Positions 1 through 5,342 of a stretch of DNA of 5,668 bases are shown piece after piece (within the stretch, counting starts at the first letter, position 1; the number at the start of each line of letters is the position of its first letter). Under the pieces are notes generated by a model. That model saw only the letters and a list, made by a program, of their open reading frames with translations, was not told the origin of the DNA and did no database searches. Source of the DNA: an uncultured Aquimonas sp. GTDB lineage: Bacteria; Pseudomonadota; Gammaproteobacteria; Xanthomonadales; Xanthomonadaceae. The stretch is from assembly GCA_946481615.1 (NCBI GenBank), contig CAMLOR010000226.1, positions 1 through 5,668 of the forward strand. Direction: 5' to 3'. The position numbers were made by a program, and so were the translations under genes.

Positions 1-610
<610 letters not shown>

Positions 611-615
<5 letters not shown>

Positions 616-1126
616 AGTCGTCGCGCGCCACGACCACCAGCGCGGGGCGCAGGAGACGGTCGTTCAGCGTGTAGCCCTTCTGGTAGACCTGCACCACATG
701 GCCCGGCGGCTGGTCGGCGCTGTCGACCATGCTCATGGCCTGGTGGTGTTCGGCGTTGAAGCGCTGGCCGACGGGATCGACGGCCACCAGGCCGTTGGCC
801 TCCGCCACGCGCTGCAGCTGGCGCAGCGTCAGCTCCATGCCTTCGCGCACCTTGGCGTCGGCAGCGGCGGCAGCCACCAGGCCCGCTTCGAGGCTATCGA
901 ACACCGGCAGCAGATCGCCCAGCAATCGCTCGTTGGCGAAACGCCGGGCCTGCTCCACCTCGCGCACCAGGCGCTTGCGCTGGTTGTCGAGTTCGGCGCG
1001 CTCGCGCAGATTGTCGTCGCGCAGGGCGCCGAGCTGGTTCTCGAGCTCGGCGATGCGGGCCTCGGCATCCAGGCCTTCGGCGGCGAAATCGCCGGAATCG
1101 CCCGGGCGGGGGTCGGTGTTCTCCAT
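611..1126 (-). CDS. grpE: Nucleotide exchange factor GrpE
   Basis: GrpE dimers release ADP from DnaK and reset its substrate cycle in the cytoplasm. The protein is 171 aa, slightly shorter than E. coli GrpE. It has an acidic, probably disordered N-terminus (1-20), a long charged heptad-type helix (about 21-80, with ELENQLGALRDDN and ELDNQRKRLVREVEQAR) for dimerisation, and a C-terminal beta domain. The family signature runs from FNAEHHQA (123-130) to VVQVYQKGYTLNDRLLRPALVVVA (144-167). The usual Pro after FN is replaced by Ala125, a mild deviation. The start at 1126 is supported by GGGAG (1132-1136) five bases upstream. It is 70 bases after hrcA and 77 before dnaK, with sigma-32-like promoters in front of both itself and dnaK, so it can probably be made from the operon transcript and from its own promoter. 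Confidence 0.97.
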
Positions 1127-1138
1127 GCTGGCTCCCGG

Positions 1139-1179
1139 AAAAAAAGCGAAAGATCGCCAGCGGGCCGCGACCCGCCGGC
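1139..1179 (-). promoter_or_regulatory. Hairpins and U-tract in the grpE leader (possible attenuator)
   Basis: Read on the minus strand, GCCGGCGGG (1171-1179) pairs with CCCGCTGGC (1156-1164) around a six-base loop, a 9-bp stem with one G-U pair. Immediately after it, GCGA and TCGC (1146-1157) can form a 4-bp hairpin with a TCTT loop, followed directly by seven Ts (1139-1145). The two stems share bases 1156-1157, so they compete. The second resembles a weak intrinsic terminator, lying just before the grpE Shine-Dalgarno. Effect on transcription or translation is inference; the short stem makes strong termination unlikely. Confidence 0.35.
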
Positions 1180-1195
1180 TGGTTGGAATGCGGGG

Positions 1196-1224
1196 TCTAT
1201 TGGGCCGAAGCGGCCCGATTCAAG
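1196..1224 (-). promoter_or_regulatory. Sigma-32-like heat-shock promoter of grpE
   Basis: On the minus strand, CTTGAAT (1218-1224) is followed after 13 bases by CCCAATAGA (1196-1204), giving 6 of 7 and about 6 of 8 matches to the sigma-32 consensus. The geometry is identical to the dnaK promoter, including overlap with the stop codon of the preceding gene (hrcA TAG, 1197-1199). A perfect palindrome, GGGCC-GCTTC-GGCCC (1202-1216), fills the spacer and the edge of the -10. Predicted start of RNA is near 1189, placing the hairpins at 1139-1179 in the leader. It is inferred from motif only, and partly constrained by the hrcA coding sequence (Leu-Asn at the -35). Confidence 0.5.
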
Positions 1225-2240
1225 GCCGCGCCGAGCACGCTGGCGGTGGCTTGGACCATGGGGATCACGCGCTCGTAGGCCATGCGAGTGGGCCCGATGA
1301 CTCCGATGACGCCCAGGGTTTTCCCCTCCGCGCCGTAGGGCGCGGTGACGAGACTGCACTGGCCGAACGGGGCCAGGCCGGATTCCTCGCCGATGAAAAG
1401 CCGCACGCCCTGCGCATGGATGCAGCCTTCGAGCAGCTGCAGCAGCTCGCGCTTGCGCGAGAAGGCCTCGAACAGATCACGCAGGCGGTCGACGTCGGAA
1501 AGATCCTGCACGCCCATCAGGCGCGTCTGACCCGCCATCAACACGTCCTTCTCGGAAGGGCTGGCGAACGCGGATTCGGCCATATCCACCGCCACCGACA
1601 ACACGCGCTCCATCTCGCTGCGGGTCTGGCGCAGCTCGCGCACGAGCTCGGCGCGTATCTCGCCCAGTGGGCGCCCGGCGAAGTGCGTGTTGAGGTAGTT
1701 GGCGGTCTGTTCCAGTTCCGACGGCGTGTACGGCCGGCGCGTGGCGACGATGCGGTTCTGCACCTCGTTGTCGGTGAAGACCAGGATCACCAGCACGCGG
1801 TTGGCGTCGAGCGGCACGAAATCGATGTGGCGGAAGGCGAACTGTTCGCGCTTGGGGACCGTCACGACGCCGACGAAATGCGTCATCGCCGAGAGCAGTT
1901 CGGTGGAGTTGTTGAGCAGGCCCTGGGTGCCGAGCTGCGGCTGCAGGCGCTGGCCGAGCTGCTCGAGTTCCTGCTGCTGCAGCGGCTGCATCTGCAGTAG
2001 CGAATCGACGAACAGGCGGTAGCCCTGCGCCGTCGGCACGCGGCCGGCCGAGGTATGCGGCGTCGTCACCAGCCCGATTTCCTCCAGATCGGCCATCACG
2101 TTGCGGATGGTGGCCGGGCTCACGTCCAGGCCCGATTGCTTCGACAGCGTGCGCGAGCCGACCGGCACGCCGTCGCGGATGTACTGCGCGATCAGGGTGC
2201 GGAGCAGGCGGCGGGCGCGGGCGTCAAGGTCGGGATGCAT
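1197..2240 (-). CDS. hrcA: Heat-inducible transcription repressor HrcA
   Basis: HrcA represses chaperone genes by binding CIRCE operators and is kept active by GroEL. The protein is 347 aa, normal for the family. The N-terminal winged helix (about 1-75) contains VGSRTLSKQSGLDVSPATIRNVMADLEEIGLV and TPHTSAGRVPTAQGYR, the DNA-binding signature. The C-terminal GAF-like domain carries VRLFIGEESGLAPFGQCSLV and GVIGVIGPTRMAYERVIPMV. I chose the ATG at 2240 (MHPDLDARARRLL) because the family starts just before this helix; the longer reading from 2312 adds 24 residues rich in Pro and Gly encoded partly by an intergenic repeat. No Shine-Dalgarno is evident before 2240, and a possible sigma-32 promoter ends six bases upstream, so a leaderless mRNA is possible. 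It heads the grpE-dnaK operon and is divergent from recN. Confidence 0.95.
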   Translation of the reverse strand: MHPDLDARARRLLRTLIAQYIRDGVPVGSRTLSKQSGLDVSPATIRNVMADLEEIGLVTTPHTSAGRVPTAQGYRLFVDSLLQMQPLQQQELEQLGQRLQPQLGTQGLLNNSTELLSAMTHFVGVVTVPKREQFAFRHIDFVPLDANRVLVILVFTDNEVQNRIVATRRPYTPSELEQTANYLNTHFAGRPLGEIRAELVRELRQTRSEMERVLSVAVDMAESAFASPSEKDVLMAGQTRLMGVQDLSDVDRLRDLFEAFSRKRELLQLLEGCIHAQGVRLFIGEESGLAPFGQCSLVTAPYGAEGKTLGVIGVIGPTRMAYERVIPMVQATASVLGAALNRAASAQ

Positions 2241-2246
2241 GCGGCA

Positions 2247-2276
2247 TAGATAAGGCCCAGGGCTTCCGGGTGCAAG
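2247..2276 (-). promoter_or_regulatory. Possible sigma-32-like promoter of hrcA
   Basis: On the minus strand, CTTGCAC (2270-2276) and CCTTATCTA (2247-2255) are 14 bases apart, matching 5 of 7 and 6 of 8 sigma-32 consensus positions. This is weaker than the grpE and dnaK promoters. The predicted RNA start falls within a few bases of the hrcA ATG at 2240, which fits the absence of a ribosome binding site. A sigma-70 reading (TTGCAC with TATCTA) is also possible but poorer. No CIRCE repeat (TTAGCACTC-N9-GAGTGCTAA) is visible anywhere in 2241-2544. Confidence 0.4.
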
Positions 2277-2295
2277 CGCCGGGAACCGGGGCGTG

Positions 2296-2470
2296 GGATT
2301 CGACAGGCTCACCCCGAACGGATTTCTCTCACCCGTTCACGGTGAGCTTGTCGAATCCGCCGCCCCCGTCCCGGATCGCCCCGCGACAACCGTTCACGGT
2401 GAGCCTGTCGAATCCGCCGCCCCGGTCCCGGTTCGCATCGCGACCACCGTTCGGGGTGAGCCTGTCGAAC
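2296..2470. repeat. Repeat array A: one reversed and three tandem forward copies of a 24-base element
   Basis: This array fills most of the 304-base hrcA-recN spacer. The 24-base core begins CCGTTC, has GGTGAGC in the middle and ends TGTCGAAY. Copies lie at 2298-2321 (reversed), 2333-2356, 2390-2413 and 2447-2470 (forward). The forward copies are exactly 57 bases apart. The two complete 57-base units (2333-2389 and 2390-2446) differ at 6 positions, so the whole unit, not only the core, was duplicated. The reversed copy and first forward copy form an inverted pair, 2296-2321 with 2333-2358: 24 of 26 positions pair, including one G-U, around an 11-base loop. It resembles widespread proteobacterial dispersed repeats of REP type. 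The array separates the hrcA promoter region from recN. The rest of the spacer holds only the two candidate promoters. Confidence 0.92.
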
Positions 2471-2506
2471 CCGTGCCTCACCCTTCGAGCGCCTAAAGAA
2501 AATCCG

Positions 2507-2533
2507 TTGGCCAAAAAACGGCGACGTGATAGT
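2507..2533 (+). promoter_or_regulatory. Possible recN promoter
   Basis: TTGGCC (2507-2512) and GATAGT (2528-2533) could be -35 and -10 elements. The spacer is 15 bases and each element is only a partial match to TTGACA/TATAAT. An A/T-rich stretch (AAAGAAAAT, and a run of six As at 2513-2518) stands out in this GC-rich spacer and fits a promoter. RNA would start about 4-5 bases before the recN ATG, and no Shine-Dalgarno is present. An imperfect dyad CCGTT-N8-AACGG (2504-2521) overlaps it. I see no CTG-N10-CAG LexA box, although recN is an SOS gene in many bacteria. Confidence 0.3.
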
Positions 2534-2544
2534 TTGCGCCGCGC

Positions 2545-4212
2545 ATGCTGGTCTCCCTTTTCGTCAAGGACTTCGCCATCGTCAGCGAAGTCGAAGTCGC
2601 GCTCGGACCGGGCCTCACCGTGGTCTCCGGCGAAACCGGCGCGGGCAAATCCCTGCTCGTGGACGCCCTGCTCTTCCTCACCGGCGCGCGCGCCGACGCC
2701 GGCGTCGTGCGCCACGGCGCCGAACGCGCCGAACTGGCCGCGGAATTCCGCCTCGCACCCGAATCGCCTGCGCTGGCCTGGCTGCGCGAGCAGGAACTCG
2801 ACGACGACAGCGACTGCCAGCTGCGCCGCACCCTGCGCGCCGACGGCGGCTCGAAAGCCTGGATCAACGGCCGGCCGGCCACGCTGGCGCAACTCGGCGA
2901 ACTGGGCGAGAAGCTCGTCGAAATCCACGGCCAGCACGAACACCAGGCCCTGCTCGACCGCAACGCGCAGCTCGCGATGCTCGACGCCTTCGGCCGGCAT
3001 GCGCTCGAACCGGTGACCGAAACCGCGGCGCGCTGGAGCGCCGTGGCGAAGAAGATCGACGCGGTGCAGAAACAGGGCGACGTCACCGAGCGCCTCGCCT
3101 GGCTCGAACACCAGGTCGCGGAGCTGACGAACGAGCAGATCGCGCCAGCCGAAATCGATGCACTGCTCGGCGCGCACCGCCGCCACTCGCACGCCGCGGC
3201 CCTGATCGAAGGCTGCGGCCGCGCGCAGGCCGGCCTGGGCGGCGAGGAAGGCCTCAACGTACTTTCCGCGCTGCGCCGCGTGCGCGGCGAGCTGGCGCGC
3301 CTCGTCGAACACGAACCGCGCCTCTCCGAGGTCGACGCCTTGCTCGACAGCGCCGAGATCCAGCTCGACGAAGCCGCGCAAACGCTGGAGCGCCTGCGCG
3401 ACGATCTGGACCTCGACCCCGACCGCCTGGCCGCCCTGGACGAACGCCTGGCCCGCCTGCACGACCTTGCCCGCAAGCATCGCGTGCCGCTCGAAGCGTT
3501 GGCGGAGCGTCGCGACGCATTGCAATCCGAACTCGAATCCCTGCGCGACGCCGGCGCCTCGATGGACAAGCTGCTGCGCGAACGCGAGGACGCGCAGCGC
3601 GCCTGGGCCGCGGCGGCGAGCACGCTGACGAAATCGCGCCACAGCACGGCGAAGCAGCTCGGCAGCGCCGTGTCGGCGCTGATGGCCGAGCTGGGCATGG
3701 CGGGCGGCGCGCTGTCGGTGGCGATCGAGCCGAACGCCGAGGCCAAGCCCGATCCGAACGGCGCCGAGCGCATCGAATTCCTGGTCGCCGCCAACCCCGG
3801 CCAGCCGCCGCGCGCACTGCGCAAGGTAGCCTCCGGTGGCGAGCTTTCGCGCATCAGCCTGGCCATCGAAGTGGCGGCGCTCGGCCTCGACGCGGTGCAG
3901 ACCATGGTGTTCGACGAAGTCGACACCGGCATCGGCGGCGCGGTGGCGGAGGTCGTGGGCCAGAAGCTGCGCGCATTGGCCGCGCAGCGTCAGGTGCTGT
4001 GCGTGACGCACCTGCCGCAGGTCGCGGCGCAGGGCCACACGCATCTGCGCGTGAGCAAGGCCGCGGACGGCGACAGCACGCGCAGCCAGATCGAACGGCT
4101 CGACAGCGGTGCGCGCGGCGAGGAGATCGCCCGCATGCTGGGCGGCATCGAGATCACGAAGGAGACCCGGGCGCACGCGAAGCAGATGCTGGCGCGGGCG
4201 GCGCGAGACTGA
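2545..4212 (+). CDS. recN: DNA repair protein RecN (SMC-like ATPase)
   Basis: RecN is a cytoplasmic SMC-family ATPase that helps hold and pair broken DNA ends during RecA-dependent double-strand-break repair. The protein is 555 aa, matching the usual length (553 in E. coli). The N-terminal half-ATPase starts MLVSLFVKDFAIV and has Walker A GETGAGKS (29-36). A long charged helical central region (about 150-370) forms the coiled coil. The C-terminal half has the ABC signature SGGELSR (430-436), Walker B MVFDEVDTGIGG (Asp457, Glu458) and the H-loop in VTHLPQVAA (His489). All catalytic residues are intact. The start at 2545 is chosen because RecN N-termini begin directly with this strand; no Shine-Dalgarno precedes it. 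It is monocistronic: divergent from hrcA, convergent with fur, with repeat arrays on both sides. The TGA ends at 4212, 8 bases before the next repeat. Confidence 0.98.
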   Translation: MLVSLFVKDFAIVSEVEVALGPGLTVVSGETGAGKSLLVDALLFLTGARADAGVVRHGAERAELAAEFRLAPESPALAWLREQELDDDSDCQLRRTLRADGGSKAWINGRPATLAQLGELGEKLVEIHGQHEHQALLDRNAQLAMLDAFGRHALEPVTETAARWSAVAKKIDAVQKQGDVTERLAWLEHQVAELTNEQIAPAEIDALLGAHRRHSHAAALIEGCGRAQAGLGGEEGLNVLSALRRVRGELARLVEHEPRLSEVDALLDSAEIQLDEAAQTLERLRDDLDLDPDRLAALDERLARLHDLARKHRVPLEALAERRDALQSELESLRDAGASMDKLLREREDAQRAWAAAASTLTKSRHSTAKQLGSAVSALMAELGMAGGALSVAIEPNAEAKPDPNGAERIEFLVAANPGQPPRALRKVASGGELSRISLAIEVAALGLDAVQTMVFDEVDTGIGGAVAEVVGQKLRALAAQRQVLCVTHLPQVAAQGHTHLRVSKAADGDSTRSQIERLDSGARGEEIARMLGGIEITKETRAHAKQMLARAARD

Positions 4213-4217
4213 GGCAT

Positions 4218-4357
4218 CGGTTCGACAGGCTCACCGCGAACGGGTCTCGCAAGTTCGCTCTTGAACCTTCGGACACCAGAATCCGTTCGCGGTGAGCTTG
4301 TCGAACCGCCGCCTCACCCCCGCACCGCGAAAGCCGTTCCCGGTGAGCCTGTCGAAC
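4218..4357. repeat. Repeat array B: inverted pair plus tandem copy between recN and fur
   Basis: Three copies of the same 24-base element lie in the 169-base convergent recN-fur spacer: 4220-4243 (reversed), 4283-4306 and 4334-4357 (forward). The forward copies are 51 bases apart and the sequence after each is similar (CGAACCG, then YGCCTCA), so a longer unit was duplicated here too. 4218-4243 pairs along its entire length with 4283-4308, with one G-U and a 39-base loop. This 26-bp stem just after the recN stop could stop transcription from both sides or protect mRNA ends. It has no T-tract, so it is not a classical intrinsic terminator. The sequence after the last copy (4358-4381) runs into the fur stop codon and resembles the sequence ending array A. 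Confidence 0.92.
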
Positions 4358-4381
4358 CGTCGCCTCAAGCTTCGCGAACGA

Positions 4382-4792
4382 TCAACCGCCCTTCTTCTTC
4401 GGCCGCACGTAGAGCACCAGACTGTGCTCCTCGATCACATACCCGTGCTTGTCGGCGATCTCGCGCTGCAAGCGCTCGATCTCCTCGCTGGTGAACTCGA
4501 TCACCTTGCCCGAATCCAGATCGACCATGTGATCGTGGTGCTTGCCGCGATCGAGCTCGTAGACGGCCTGCCCGCCCTCGAAATTGTGCTTGAGCACGAG
4601 CCCGGCGGCCTCGAACTGGGTGAGCACGCGATAGACGGTGGCGAGGCCGATGTCCTCGTCGTGGCCGATGAGGTTCTTGTAGATGTCCTCGGCCGTCATG
4701 TGGCGCGCGCCGGTGGTCTCTAGGATCTCCAGGATGCGCATCCTGGGATGCGTGACCTTGAGCCCGACCTTGCGCAATTCCTGCGATTCCAT
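4382..4792 (-). CDS. fur: Ferric uptake regulator Fur
   Basis: Fur is a cytoplasmic dimeric repressor that, with Fe(II), binds AT-rich Fur boxes in front of iron-uptake genes. The protein is 136 aa, somewhat short of E. coli Fur (148). The N-terminal winged helix contains LKVTHPRMRILEIL (11-24), MTAEDIYKNL (32-41) and IGLATVYRVLTQFEAAGLV (48-66). The C-terminal domain carries metal ligands equivalent to the known sites: His31, Glu79, His86 and His88 for one; His85, Asp87, Glu106 and His123 for the other (in KHHDHMVD and EEHSLVLY). The CxxC of E. coli Fur is replaced by Asp91 and Ser94, and the protein has no cysteine at all. A strong Shine-Dalgarno (GGGAGGGG, 4796-4803) supports the start at 4792. 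It is divergent from bamE and convergent with recN. I judge it Fur rather than Zur or PerR from the HHDHM/GKVIEF pattern. Confidence 0.96.
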   Translation of the reverse strand: MESQELRKVGLKVTHPRMRILEILETTGARHMTAEDIYKNLIGHDEDIGLATVYRVLTQFEAAGLVLKHNFEGGQAVYELDRGKHHDHMVDLDSGKVIEFTSEEIERLQREIADKHGYVIEEHSLVLYVRPKKKGG

Positions 4793-4826
4793 GCACCCCT
4801 CCCGGGACTGAACGCCGCCCCCGCCC

Positions 4827-4857
4827 AGCGCGGTGCAAAGCCGCGCTAGTGTATCAT
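4827..4857. promoter_or_regulatory. Shared fur-bamE divergent promoter region with inverted repeat
   Basis: The 95-base spacer 4793-4887 must drive both genes. TATCAT (4852-4857) is a 5-of-6 match to the -10 element in the bamE direction. The same bases on the minus strand read GATGATACACT, where TACACT is a 4-of-6 match toward fur, so the two -10 regions overlap. Next to it is a perfect inverted repeat, AGCGCGG (4827-4833), seven bases, then CCGCGCT (4841-4847), covering the -35 zone for bamE and the early transcribed zone for fur. No good -35 is visible for either. The repeat could be an operator or a leader hairpin of fur. Confidence 0.4.
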
Positions 4858-4887
4858 CCGCCCGTTCCCGTTCAGGATCGTTCGCGC

Positions 4888-5286
4888 ATGCGCCAGCTGC
4901 TGATTGCCCTCGCCACCGCTGCCCTGCTGGGCGGCTGCGGCGTCATCTACAAGGTGGACGTCTACCAGGGCAGCCTGCTGGAGAAACGCAACGTCGATCA
5001 GCTCAAGCCCGGCCTCACCAAACGCCAGGTCTACGCGCTGCTCGGCTCCCCCAGCGTCAGCGATCCCTTCCACCAGGAACGCTGGGACTACGTGGCCACC
5101 GTCAGCAAGCGCGGCGGCGACACCGACATCAAGAACCTCGTGCTCACCTTCGACGGCGACGTGCTGGCGAGCGTGGAAGGCGACTACTTCCCCGAGCAGG
5201 ACGAGGAACTCGCGCGCGAGATGCGCCGCTACGGCAACCTGCCGCGCGACAAGGAAAAGGATCGCCGCGGCGCCACGCGCCGCTGA
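4888..5286 (+). CDS. bamE: Outer membrane assembly lipoprotein BamE (SmpA/OmlA family)
   Basis: BamE is a small periplasm-facing lipoprotein of the BAM complex that inserts beta-barrel proteins into the outer membrane and stabilises BamD-BamA contact. The protein is 132 aa. A short signal peptide MRQLLIALATAALLGG ends in a lipobox (LGGC), with Cys17 as the lipidated residue. The family core follows: YKVDVYQGSLL (21-31), LKPGLTKRQVYALLGSP (39-55), SDPFHQERWDYV (58-69) and NLVLTFDGDVL. A charged tail ends in DKEKDRRGATRR. The start at 4888 places the signal peptide correctly; an upstream GTG at 4849 would add 13 residues and lies inside the likely promoter. AGGA (4874-4877), 10 bases before the ATG, is a weak ribosome binding site. 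It is divergent from fur, as in related genomes where the gene is called smpA or omlA, and convergent with rnfH. Confidence 0.95.
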   Translation: MRQLLIALATAALLGGCGVIYKVDVYQGSLLEKRNVDQLKPGLTKRQVYALLGSPSVSDPFHQERWDYVATVSKRGGDTDIKNLVLTFDGDVLASVEGDYFPEQDEELAREMRRYGNLPRDKEKDRRGATRR

Positions 5287-5325
5287 TCCGCGCGGTTCGC
5301 ACGCGCATTCGGTGCGCACGGCGAC

Positions 5326-5342
5326 GGTTCGACAGGCTCACC
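5326..5342 (-). repeat. Truncated copy of the 24-base repeat at the rnfH 3' end
   Basis: GGTTCGACAGGCTCACC (5326-5342) matches the end half of the repeat in arrays A and B, in reversed orientation on the plus strand. The other half (CGCGAACGG in full copies) is absent, and the sequence changes into rnfH coding sequence. The rnfH TGA stop (5338-5340) lies inside the repeat. The rest of the 51-base bamE-rnfH spacer has only a small GCGCA-TTCGG-TGCGC dyad (5304-5318), which is too weak to call a terminator. Confidence 0.8.

Noticed and set aside
729..2000. Plus-strand 423-codon frame opposite hrcA and grpE
   Set aside because: Both minus-strand genes are unmistakable; this frame is His/Leu/Ala-rich shadow sequence with no initiation signal.
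2241..2312. Upstream start extending hrcA by 24 residues
   Set aside because: The extra residues are Pro/Gly-rich, derive partly from the reversed repeat copy, cross the likely promoter, and are not part of the HrcA family.
2298..2470. CRISPR array
   Set aside because: The repeats alternate in orientation at the start, the 'spacers' are near-identical duplicates rather than unique, there are only four units, and no cas gene is present.
2293..2496. Small open frame in the repeat array with a repeated GEPVE motif, and the related frame at 4261-4494
   Set aside because: The repeated peptide is just translation of the 24-base repeat. The frames have no ribosome binding site, and the second runs into fur on the opposite strand. 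Proteins with this motif are typical spurious predictions from such repeats.
2329..4176. Long minus-strand open frame (615 codons) opposite recN
   Set aside because: It is a shadow of the high-GC recN gene. Its product is Arg/Ala/Gln-rich low-complexity sequence without domains, and recN on the plus strand has every expected motif.
2526..4295. Plus-strand 589-codon frame overlapping recN in another frame
   Set aside because: The product is extremely arginine-rich with no recognisable domain, as expected for an out-of-frame reading of GC-rich coding DNA.
4849..4887. Upstream GTG start extending bamE by 13 residues
   Set aside because: It would begin inside the probable promoter and put a Pro/Arg-containing stretch before the signal peptide; the ATG at 4888 gives a clean lipoprotein signal.
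5304..5318. Terminator between bamE and rnfH
   Set aside because: The GCGCA/TGCGC dyad has only five base pairs and no T-tract on either strand.
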